13,443 nucleotides of DNA, taken from Hydrogenothermus sp964516095 (GTDB lineage: Bacteria > Aquificota > Aquificia > Aquificales > Hydrogenothermaceae). The position numbers and the translations under genes are program-made. Shown in pieces: positions 7,428 to 13,262 of the stretch. Location of the stretch: positions 1 through 13,443 of the forward strand of contig CAZEYS010000041.1 in the NCBI GenBank assembly GCA_964516095.1, read 5' to 3'. The stretch's first letter is position 1. Each line of letters begins with the position of its first letter. The notes below the pieces were generated by a model. The model saw only the letters and a list, made by a program, of their open reading frames with translations, searched no databases and was not told the origin of the DNA.

Positions 7428-8063
7428 ATGGAAAACATTGTAGAAATGACACAAGCCAGAATTAACATGTATGGTCTTTTATCCCGCCTATTTATAGAAG
7501 AAATTGACCCTTTTACTTTAAACAAGTTAAAAGAAAACGAAGATCTATTAGAGCTGTTCCCCAATACAAAAGAATGGAAAGATTTCTGGGAAAAAGATGC
7601 AATTAAACTGGTAGAAGAAGACCTGAATGTTGACTTTACAACTATATTTATACTGAATGTATATCCGTACGAATCTGTTTTCGTTAACGATGAAGGGCAT
7701 ATTAATCCCACAATTACAAATCCTACATTAGTGTTTTATCGGGAACATGGATATTCTATAGATTTAAACAAAACAAGAGCTTTATCTCCAGACCATATTG
7801 GAGTAGAGCTGGAATTCATGATGAACTTGGCCCAAGAAGAGTTGAATGCAATTGCTCGAGAAAACCATGAAGAGGCAAATAGAGTTCGAGAGATTCAAAG
7901 GAAGTTCTTAGAAGAACATTTAGCCAACTGGGGACTGCCTTACCTATTAGCGGTAAAAGATATAGCAGAAACACCATTTTATTATGACCTTGCTGATGCA
8001 ACTTTAGAATTTTTAATGTCTGACTTAGAATATTTATACGAATTACAAGAAACAAAACAGTAG
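7428..8063 (+). CDS. TorD/DmsD-like molybdoenzyme assembly chaperone
   Basis: This 211-residue all-helical cytoplasmic protein has the marks of the TorD/DmsD/NarJ family: DFTTIFILNVYPYESVF at about 69-85 (family form ...PYESV...), SPDHIGVELEFMMNLA at about 120-135 (the EPDHIG.EL.FM block), and FLEEHLANWGLPY later on. Such chaperones bind the Tat signal of the Mo subunit and hold it back until the cofactor is inserted. Lying directly behind the Tat-signal catalytic gene, it most likely serves that subunit. It starts at an ATG with a GAGAGG site (7416-7421), and the next gene begins 9 bases after its stop. Archaeal sulfur-reductase clusters, as I remember them, also include a chaperone of this kind. 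Confidence 0.87.
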   Translation: MENIVEMTQARINMYGLLSRLFIEEIDPFTLNKLKENEDLLELFPNTKEWKDFWEKDAIKLVEEDLNVDFTTIFILNVYPYESVFVNDEGHINPTITNPTLVFYREHGYSIDLNKTRALSPDHIGVELEFMMNLAQEELNAIARENHEEANRVREIQRKFLEEHLANWGLPYLLAVKDIAETPFYYDLADATLEFLMSDLEYLYELQETKQ

Positions 8064-8072
8064 AGGATAAAA

Positions 8073-9158
8073 ATGAGTAAGTTAAACTTTGATATATATG
8101 CATGTGTTAGAACCTATTACAGATATTCCTCCTGTCAAAAATGCATAGATGTGTGTCCAGTAGAAGATGTTTTATATATTGAAAACGATAAAATCCATAT
8201 AAATGAAGATAAATGTATAGCATGTGGAGCATGTGTTGGAGTTTGTCCGACAGAAGCATTTTCTTTAAGAGGTTTTTCTCCAGCAGATCTTTACAAAAAA
8301 ATGGTTGAAGAAGGTGAGAATTTTATAAGCTGTAAATTAAATGTTCCATGTGCCTCTGCTGTTGATAGTCAATATCTGGTAGCTTTAGCTCTTAAAAATC
8401 AATCGGACATAGTAATAGATGTAGGATACTGTGATAGCTGTGAAATTGGTAAGTTAAAGAGTAGAATAGAAGAGATAGCAAACGAGGCAAATTACGTTCT
8501 AAATCAACTGGGAGTAGATTTTAAAATCAAACTTGAAGATGTTAAATATCAAATGCCAGAAGAAGATAAAAAGAAATTAGATAGAAGAAGTTTTCTACGT
8601 AAGTTTTCAAAACAGGCAGCTGGTCTTGCTTTTTGGGCTCTAATGCCTGATATTCCGGTAGAAGACGAAGAAGAAAAACCTGAATTTAAAAACTTAGTAG
8701 AAGAAAAGGTTGTTCCGGAAAAAAGAAAAATTTTTGTGAAGGCTTTAAAAGAATCAGATATTGATTTAAAAGACAAGTATTTAGAAGTAGATAAAATATC
8801 TTTTACTTCAGAAAAATGGATAGATAACAAAAAATGCACAAACTGTTACGTTTGCTACCACATGTGTCCAACAGGAGCTTTAAAAGAAGGTAATGAAAAA
8901 TTATCTATTTTATTTGAACCTGCCCTTTGCGTAAAATGTAGAATTTGTCATGAAATGTGTCCGGAAGACTGTCTTCATCTTGCAGATAAGTTAAACCTAA
9001 ACACTTTTGTAAACGAAATTGAAATTTTAGCAGAACATGTTATGATCCCATGTGAAGAGTGTATGATTCCTTTTTCTTATAAAGGCGATTCGACTATCTG
9101 CCCAAGATGTAGAAGACTTGAAGATGAAATTAAAGACTTGCTAAAAATAGGAGACTAA
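8073..9158 (+). CDS. Large multi-cluster Fe-S protein with internal twin-arginine motif and C-terminal Cys ribbon
   Basis: This 361-residue protein is built in blocks. Residues 1-60 hold a two-cluster ferredoxin domain (C11/21/24/28 and C48/51/54/58). Residues about 85-125 add C87, C93 and a C120-DS-C123 pair, in a region that may be thioredoxin-like. A linker carries D170-RRSFLRK followed by a short hydrophobic run (AAGLAFWALMP), which reads like a Tat signal placed inside the protein. A second two-cluster ferredoxin domain follows (C255/258/261/265 and C286/289/292/296), then C327-EE-C330 ... C343-PR-C346, a zinc-ribbon or rubredoxin-like knuckle. It starts 9 bases after the chaperone gene and ends the operon. 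Sulfur-reductase clusters of Acidianus contain an extra Fe-S protein (SreD), and this may be its counterpart. It probably handles electrons for, or maturation of, the Mo enzyme. Its location is uncertain because of the internal motif. Confidence 0.85.
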   Translation: MSKLNFDIYACVRTYYRYSSCQKCIDVCPVEDVLYIENDKIHINEDKCIACGACVGVCPTEAFSLRGFSPADLYKKMVEEGENFISCKLNVPCASAVDSQYLVALALKNQSDIVIDVGYCDSCEIGKLKSRIEEIANEANYVLNQLGVDFKIKLEDVKYQMPEEDKKKLDRRSFLRKFSKQAAGLAFWALMPDIPVEDEEEKPEFKNLVEEKVVPEKRKIFVKALKESDIDLKDKYLEVDKISFTSEKWIDNKKCTNCYVCYHMCPTGALKEGNEKLSILFEPALCVKCRICHEMCPEDCLHLADKLNLNTFVNEIEILAEHVMIPCEECMIPFSYKGDSTICPRCRRLEDEIKDLLKIGD

Positions 9159-9206
9159 TATACGGATATTAAGATATTCTTTAAAAATGAATATTAGCAT
9201 TTTTTT
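9155..9206 (+). terminator. Probable AT-rich terminator of the second operon
   Basis: CTAATAT (9155-9161, overlapping the stop codon) pairs with ATATTAG (9191-9197). A smaller hairpin, GGATAT-TAAG-ATATTC (9164-9179), sits inside, and a run of seven T follows at 9200-9206. The stem is GC-poor, so efficiency is uncertain. Confidence 0.45.
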
Positions 9207-9212
9207 ACAGGT

Positions 9213-9241
9213 TTGACAATATAAAAAAATATATTTAACAT
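9213..9241 (+). promoter_or_regulatory. Sigma-70-type promoter for the FadL-like gene
   Basis: A perfect TTGACA (9213-9218) is followed by a 17-base AT-rich spacer and TAACAT (9236-9241, 4 of 6 matches). It lies about 42 bases before the ATG at 9283 and directly after the preceding terminator-like structure. Confidence 0.65.
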
Positions 9242-9282
9242 ATAAAAACATAAAGATATAGCTTTATATGGAGGTTAAAATT

Positions 9283-10515
9283 ATGCGTAAATTGGTAGGT
9301 TCAACTCTTCTTGCATCAGCTGTCTTAGCCACATCTGCACTTGCAACAAACGGAGATAACATGATTGGAGTTTCTCCAGCATCAAGAGCAATGGGTGGAA
9401 TTGGAGTAGGTATGCCAACAGGAAAAACTGATGCCATTTTTAGAAACCCTGCTTGGATGAATACCCAAAAGGGTTTTAATGTGAGTTTTGGCGGAATTTT
9501 ATTTCTTCCAAATGTAAAGGGTAGAAGTAAACAAGGTACAAGTGATAGTGGGTATGTAAAATCAGATGCAGATACTTTTACGATACCTGAGGTTGCAATT
9601 GTTAATCAAATAAGTGACGATGTTACTATTGGAATTGGTGCCTTTGGAGTTTCAGGAATGGGTGTAGATTATAGAAATAAAAGCCAGTTATTGGCAAATA
9701 TGCACACATCGCTTCAGTTTATGAGAATAATACCAGCTATTTCTTATAAAATTTCAGATAATCTTTCAATAGGTGGTGCACTTGACTTCGCATGGGGTTC
9801 ATTGGATTTAGGTGCTGTTATGTCTGGTGGAACATATTTAAATCGTGGTGGAGGACAATCTCAGGATTATGGTATTGGAGCTCAGCTTGGTATAGCTTAC
9901 AATATGAATGATTTTATTTATTTGGGATTTAATTATCAATCATCTATAAAAATGAAATATGAAAAAGTTTTTGATTCAGATGGTAATGGCAGTTATGAAG
10001 ATTTAAAGCTTGAGCAACCTCAGGAAGTAGCAGCTGGGATTGGAATAAGACCTGTAGATAATCTTAAACTTGGATTTGATGTAAGATGGATTAACTGGTC
10101 AGATGCAGATGGATATAAACAATTTAAATGGAAAGACCAGTGGGTTTTTGCCATTGGTGGCGAGTATAAGATAGATAAACTTTACTTACGTGCTGGATAT
10201 AACTACGGTAAATCTCCAATTAGAAGTAAAAATAATTTAGATCCTGTAACTCCTAAAAATAAAATTCCTGACTTTACTGCACGATTTTCAGATTTTCAGG
10301 TGGAATGGTTTAATCTTATTGGATTTCCAGCAATTACAGAGCATCACATTACTTTAGGTGCTGGTTATCAGTTTACTAAAAACTTCTCTTTAGCAGTATC
10401 CTACGTGCACGCATTTGAAAAGAAAGTGGAATCGACTGCTACTGGAGGTGCTGCTCTTGCAGGAGCCAAAAACTCTCAAGATTCAATTGGTGTAGGACTT
10501 GAATGGACATTTTAA
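9283..10515 (+). CDS. FadL/OmpP1/TodX-family outer-membrane channel for hydrophobic compounds
   Basis: This 410-residue protein starts with MRKLVGSTLLASAVLATSALA, a clear signal peptide. The mature N-terminus TNGDNMIGVSPASRAMGGIGVG matches the family's typical opening (G....G.g..A.gmGG.g.a), which forms the plug or hatch. The rest alternates as amphipathic strands (for example DNLKLGFDVRWINW, KLYLRAGYNYG, HHITLGAGYQF, SLAVSYVHAF) and ends in GVGLEWTF, with the terminal Phe of outer-membrane barrels. FadL channels let hydrophobic molecules (fatty acids, aromatics) diffuse into the periplasm; the ligand here is unknown. An in-frame ATG at 9268 overlaps the GGAGG (9270-9274), so 9283 is the better start. 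The SCP2-like gene follows after 16 bases, which suggests a two-gene unit. Confidence 0.88.
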   Translation: MRKLVGSTLLASAVLATSALATNGDNMIGVSPASRAMGGIGVGMPTGKTDAIFRNPAWMNTQKGFNVSFGGILFLPNVKGRSKQGTSDSGYVKSDADTFTIPEVAIVNQISDDVTIGIGAFGVSGMGVDYRNKSQLLANMHTSLQFMRIIPAISYKISDNLSIGGALDFAWGSLDLGAVMSGGTYLNRGGGQSQDYGIGAQLGIAYNMNDFIYLGFNYQSSIKMKYEKVFDSDGNGSYEDLKLEQPQEVAAGIGIRPVDNLKLGFDVRWINWSDADGYKQFKWKDQWVFAIGGEYKIDKLYLRAGYNYGKSPIRSKNNLDPVTPKNKIPDFTARFSDFQVEWFNLIGFPAITEHHITLGAGYQFTKNFSLAVSYVHAFEKKVESTATGGAALAGAKNSQDSIGVGLEWTF

Positions 10516-10531
10516 ATAAAAGGGGGTAAAG

Positions 10532-11026
10532 ATGAAAAAATTAGTAGCACTTATGGTAGGAATTTTTAGTTTTTTTGCTGTATCTTTTGCACAACCAGCA
10601 TTTATGTCTGAAGAGTATGCAAAGGAGCTTTGTGATTTATGGAACAAAACACCAGATTTGACAGATGGACTTGCTAAGTGGGCTAAACATGTAAGAGAGG
10701 GAAAAGAATACAGAAGCATCGCATTTTATCGCACAGATTGCGGTGGTCCAGAAAAAGCAGTTGAGCTTCATATTGTGAACAAAGATGGAAAAGCAATTTG
10801 TATTTATGGAGGAAAAGCCGTTGACCCAAAACCTGATTTTCTGATGTATACAACAACCGAAAAATGGAAAGAGTTAGCCAATGGTGAATTTGGATTTATG
10901 GGAATGGGAATTATGACTAAAATGACCTTTGAGGGTTCTAAGGTTGAAGCAATGAGAAATATGGGACCTTTTAAAGCTTTTCTCTTAAACTTAGGCAAAG
11001 TTCCTCATACAGATTCTTGTCCTTAA
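10532..11026 (+). CDS. Secreted SCP2-like (sterol-carrier-type) hydrophobe-binding protein
   Basis: This 164-residue protein begins with a Sec signal peptide (MKKLVALMVG...FAVSFA, cleavage near residue 20). The remainder resembles SCP-2 sterol-transfer family proteins: a substrate-charging beta segment (KAVELHIVNKDGKAICIYGGKA at about 75-96), then DFLMYTTTEKWKELANGEFGFM and GIMTKMTFEGSKVEAMRNMGPFKAFLLNLGKV, corresponding to the SCP2 pattern of ...W..l.nGe....a.m.gk...eGd...a. The fold binds lipids or other hydrophobic ligands in a tunnel. Four cysteines (C34, C70, C90, C163) could form disulfides in the periplasm. It follows the FadL-type channel with a GGGGG-type ribosome site (10522-10526), so the two probably pass a hydrophobic ligand from one to the other. 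Function is inferred from the fold and neighbour. Confidence 0.8.
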   Translation: MKKLVALMVGIFSFFAVSFAQPAFMSEEYAKELCDLWNKTPDLTDGLAKWAKHVREGKEYRSIAFYRTDCGGPEKAVELHIVNKDGKAICIYGGKAVDPKPDFLMYTTTEKWKELANGEFGFMGMGIMTKMTFEGSKVEAMRNMGPFKAFLLNLGKVPHTDSCP

Positions 11027-11039
11027 AAAGACCTATAAA

Positions 11040-11057
11040 TAGGGGCTTTTGCCCCTA
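11040..11057 (+). terminator. Hairpin ending the FadL/SCP2 unit
   Basis: TAGGGGC-TTTT-GCCCCTA (11040-11057) is a perfect 7-bp stem with a tetraloop, 13 bases after the stop. The T-rich stretch comes only after CTATTCAAA, so it may be a weak terminator or a 3' stabilising element. Confidence 0.55.
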
Positions 11058-11169
11058 CTATTCAAATTTTTAATACCTTTATAGAAAAAACTTTAAAACC
11101 TTCTCTTTATATAACCTTTATAATTTTTTATATTTTGATTAATATCCTTTAATTGAAAGGGAGGATTAT

Positions 11170-12192
11170 ATGTTCAAATATTTACCCGGCGTAGCTGTTG
11201 CAGTTTCTATAGCTATCCTTGCTATGATTTTAGCTAATCTGGACTTTGTTAAGAATACTCTACACTTTAGCTCATTAATTTTAGCTATTATTATAGGAGT
11301 TATAGTAGGTAATATTGTTAAGTTTCCAGATACTTTTAAACCAGGTATAACGTTTTCTTTAAAAAAGATATTAAGAATTGCTATTGTATTTTTAGGATTC
11401 AGATTGACATTTCAAAATGTATTAGAAGTTGGTCTTATAGGTCTTATTGTGGATACTATAATGGTAACCGCTACCTTTATACTTGGAGTTTGGATTTCTA
11501 AAAGACTATTTGGACTTGAAGATAAAATGGCTTACCTAATATCATCTGGAAGTTCTATTTGTGGAGCATCAGCAGTATTAGCAACTGCTCCTGTAGTAAA
11601 AGCTGAAATGCACCATGCTGCTATGGCAGTTGCAACAGTTACTATTTTTGGTACAACTGCAATGTTTATCTATCCAGTTTTTTATAAAACTTTTGGTACA
11701 GCTTTAGGTTTAGACGATATTTTATATGGAGTTTGGACAGGATCCACAGTTCATGAGGTAGCCCAAGTTGTAGCTGCTGGATTTGCAATTTCAGAACCTG
11801 CTGGTAATACTGCTACTATAGTGAAACTTACTAGAGTTATGATGCTTGCTCCTCTTTTAATAATTTTGAGTATTTATTTAGCAAAAAAACATCAAACTCA
11901 TGGAGCGGGAACAACATTAAGAGATATTCCGATACCATATTTTGTATTTGGATTTATTGCTATGGTCGGAGTAAATTCTTTACATGTAATTCCTCAAAAT
12001 ATAGTTTCTGCAATCAATTATATAGACGGTTTTTTACTTACAGTTGCTATGGCTGCAATGGGTTTAGAAACTAATGTAAATAAAATAAAAGGTGTTGGAA
12101 TAAAACCTATATATGCAGCTGCTATTATTTTTGTATTTCTGTTTATTGGAGGATTAATACTTGTAAAAATTGTTCATAAAATACTTGCATAA
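11170..12192 (+). CDS. YeiH/UPF0324-family membrane transporter (putative sulfate exporter family)
   Basis: This 340-residue protein has roughly ten membrane segments. Family blocks are visible: LRIAIVFLGFRLTF at about 68-81, GSSICGASAVLATAPVVKA at about 127-145 (the most conserved YeiH motif), FGTTAMFIYPV at about 160-170, and GVWTGSTVHEVAQVVAAG at about 187-204. Databases name the family 'putative sulfate exporter'; the substrate is rarely proven, and some members have been linked to export of sulfite or organosulfonate breakdown products. The start is an ATG with GGGAGG (11159-11164). It stands alone, with its own leader between the hairpin at 11057 and the gene. With sulfur-type molybdoenzymes nearby, export of sulfate or sulfite is a reasonable idea, but it is inference from family name and context only. 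Confidence 0.85.
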   Translation: MFKYLPGVAVAVSIAILAMILANLDFVKNTLHFSSLILAIIIGVIVGNIVKFPDTFKPGITFSLKKILRIAIVFLGFRLTFQNVLEVGLIGLIVDTIMVTATFILGVWISKRLFGLEDKMAYLISSGSSICGASAVLATAPVVKAEMHHAAMAVATVTIFGTTAMFIYPVFYKTFGTALGLDDILYGVWTGSTVHEVAQVVAAGFAISEPAGNTATIVKLTRVMMLAPLLIILSIYLAKKHQTHGAGTTLRDIPIPYFVFGFIAMVGVNSLHVIPQNIVSAINYIDGFLLTVAMAAMGLETNVNKIKGVGIKPIYAAAIIFVFLFIGGLILVKIVHKILA

Positions 12193-12212
12193 TAAAAAAA
12201 AAGAAATATATT
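12185..12212 (+). promoter_or_regulatory. Candidate ssrA promoter
   Basis: TTGCAT (12185-12190), a 16-base spacer and TATATT (12207-12212) lie ahead of the tmRNA, overlapping the end of the transporter gene. This would give a short 5' leader that RNase P removes. The match is moderate. Confidence 0.35.
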
Positions 12213-12244
12213 ACCCTTACAGTTGAATAGGAAATCCCATACAA

Positions 12245-12596
12245 GGGGTCGATTCGGGTTCGACGGGAACGGTTACGCCAGGTAAGCAGGCCGGAGAAGG
12301 ATACTCCGTAAAAAACCAAACACAAACAATTCCCGAACGCGAAATCGCTCTCGCTGCTTAATTAACGCAGCGACGTCCTCCTGAGCTTGCCCGTGGGCTC
12401 AGGAAGGGCGACAGACACACGGGATAGGGAAGTGCCGAGTGCCCTGTAGGTACTTTCCGAAACTTTACAGGGCTAGCCTGTAGATACCCTGCCTGTGGGG
12501 TCGCTACAGGTGAAACTTTAAACACAGGCTAAGCCTGTAGAAGGCCTGAGCAACGGCCGTTCTCGGACGGGGGTTCGATTCCCCCCGACTCCACCA
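12245..12596 (+). ncRNA. ssrA: Transfer-messenger RNA (tmRNA)
   Basis: This 352-base RNA rescues stalled ribosomes: its tRNA-like part is charged with alanine and its open frame encodes a degradation tag. The 5' end GGGGTCG pairs with CGACTCC before ACCA at 12593-12596 (one G-U pair, in tmRNA style), so CCA is encoded. GATTCGGGTTCGACGGG near the 5' end is the conserved tmRNA D-loop region. The T arm is GGGGG-TTCGATT-CCCCC. Pseudoknot elements are visible: CGGAG/CTCCG (12292-12296/12304-12308) before the tag, and TCCTGAGC/GCTCAGGA (12379-12386/12397-12404) with CCCGTG/CACGGG (12390-12395/12418-12423) after it. It is much more GC-rich than its surroundings, as expected for a structured RNA in a thermophile. 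It is a one-piece, not a permuted, tmRNA. Confidence 0.97.
12326..12361 (+). other. tmRNA tag-peptide reading frame, ending PEREIALAA
   Basis: Reading in frame to the TAA at 12359-12361 gives TIPEREIALAA, with the stop in the loop of a perfect hairpin TCGCTGC/GCAGCGA (12351-12357/12367-12373), the usual place. The ending ALAA is the normal protease signal. From memory the Aquifex tag is APEAELALAA, which aligns residue by residue with IPEREIALAA, so the resume codon is probably ATT (12329) or ACA (12326). The frame stays open to GTA at 12308, but that codon overlaps the first pseudoknot stem, which argues against it. Confidence 0.75.
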
Positions 12597-12603
12597 AAAG
12601 AAA

Positions 12604-12879
12604 TCAATCTAAATTTAATTTATCTATACATCTTGGAAGGATTTCTTTTATAATTTTCTTTTTGAAACCTTTAGGATTTTTTTCATAAAATCTGATAAAT
12701 TCTTGTGCAGTATAATCTTTTTCTATTTCTTTTAAGGCACACACGCAATAATCAACCATTTTCTTATTATTAGCAATACATCCATCTAAAAATCCATACT
12801 CCATTTCTATTGGATATCTTTCTGCAAATGCTGTTGATGAAAGTAATATCCCTAAGATAAATAATTTAAATTTTTTCAT
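12604..12879 (-). CDS. Small secreted four-cysteine protein of unknown function
   Basis: This 91-residue protein is on the minus strand, starting at an ATG at 12879 with an AGGGAG-type ribosome site just upstream. Residues 1-19 are a signal peptide (MKKFKLFILGILLSSTAFA). The mature 72 residues contain C34, C45-V-C47 and C84, spaced as in a small helical domain that could hold two disulfides (DGC...YCVC...PRC). I recognise the layout as that of small periplasmic hypothetical proteins, but I know of no function. The cysteines are too few and wrongly spaced for heme (no CxxCH) or a ferredoxin. Its stop codon lies only 7 bases from the tmRNA 3' end, facing it, so the two transcripts must meet or overlap. 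Confidence 0.8.
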   Translation of the reverse strand: MKKFKLFILGILLSSTAFAERYPIEMEYGFLDGCIANNKKMVDYCVCALKEIEKDYTAQEFIRFYEKNPKGFKKKIIKEILPRCIDKLNLD

Positions 12880-12914
12880 GATAAAACTCCCTTTTATATA
12901 AAGATTTGCTTAGT

Positions 12915-12943
12915 AATTAACACAAGAGAATGTATAAAGTCAA
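12915..12943 (-). promoter_or_regulatory. Candidate promoter of the small secreted protein
   Basis: On the minus strand TTGACT (12938-12943), a 17-base spacer and TTAATT (12915-12920) lie about 36 bases before the ATG at 12879. The -35 is good, the -10 is poor (3 of 6). Confidence 0.3.
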
Positions 12944-12987
12944 CATGATACTCCTATCTAAAAGTAGAAAGTAAACTACTAAAATAT

Positions 12988-13212
12988 CAGAAAGTTCACA
13001 CAGATTGGTTAAATATTGACCAGAAAAAGCTAAGAAATTTGGGTTAACGAATTGGAATGAAGGTTTACATCCTATTATAAGAAATAATATTAAATATCTT
13101 TAGAAAGAAAACAAAGGCTTATGACAAAAGTATTAGAGTTATAGAAAGGGCTTTTATAGACTTATGAACTAACTACCCGCTTTCATTTTACTTTGAACGA
13201 AATCTTTTTATT
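12988..13212 (+). pseudogene. Decayed C-terminal fragment of a DDE-type transposase
   Basis: Pieces of a transposase can be read across three frames. QKVHTDWLNIDQKKLR (from 12988) is followed after a shift by KKFGLTNWNEGLHPIIRNNIKYL (to 13100), then after another shift by RKKTKAYDKSIRVIERAFID (from 13102), then a stop and TNYPLSFYFERNLF. The order H-T-D, then N-x-N-E-x-L-H, then R-K-T-K-x-Y-x-K-S is the usual C-terminal layout of IS1-like and related DDE transposases, with the E of NEGLH as the probable third catalytic residue. There is no start, at least two frameshifts and in-frame stops, and no visible terminal repeats, so it is a relic. Together with the two promoters it accounts for most of the intergenic stretch 12880-13262. 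Confidence 0.5.
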
Positions 13213-13221
13213 AGCTATAAT
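13193..13221 (+). promoter_or_regulatory. Sigma-70-type promoter of glyQ
   Basis: TTGAAC (13193-13198), a 17-base spacer and a perfect TATAAT (13216-13221) lie 41 bases before the glyQ start. The -35 lies within the last readable part of the transposase relic. Confidence 0.65.
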
Positions 13222-13262
13222 AATTTTGGTTTGTTAAAAAATTTCAATTTTTGGAGAAGGTA

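Noticed and set aside
12143..12325. Minus-strand ORF overlapping the transporter end and the tmRNA 5' part
   Set aside because: It runs antisense through the structured tmRNA and shows no domain or ribosome site; a shadow frame.
12308..12328. GTA at 12308 as tmRNA resume codon giving a 17-residue tag
   Set aside because: The codon overlaps the closing stem of the first pseudoknot (12304-12308), and alignment to the remembered Aquifex tag favours a start around 12326-12331. Not fully excluded.
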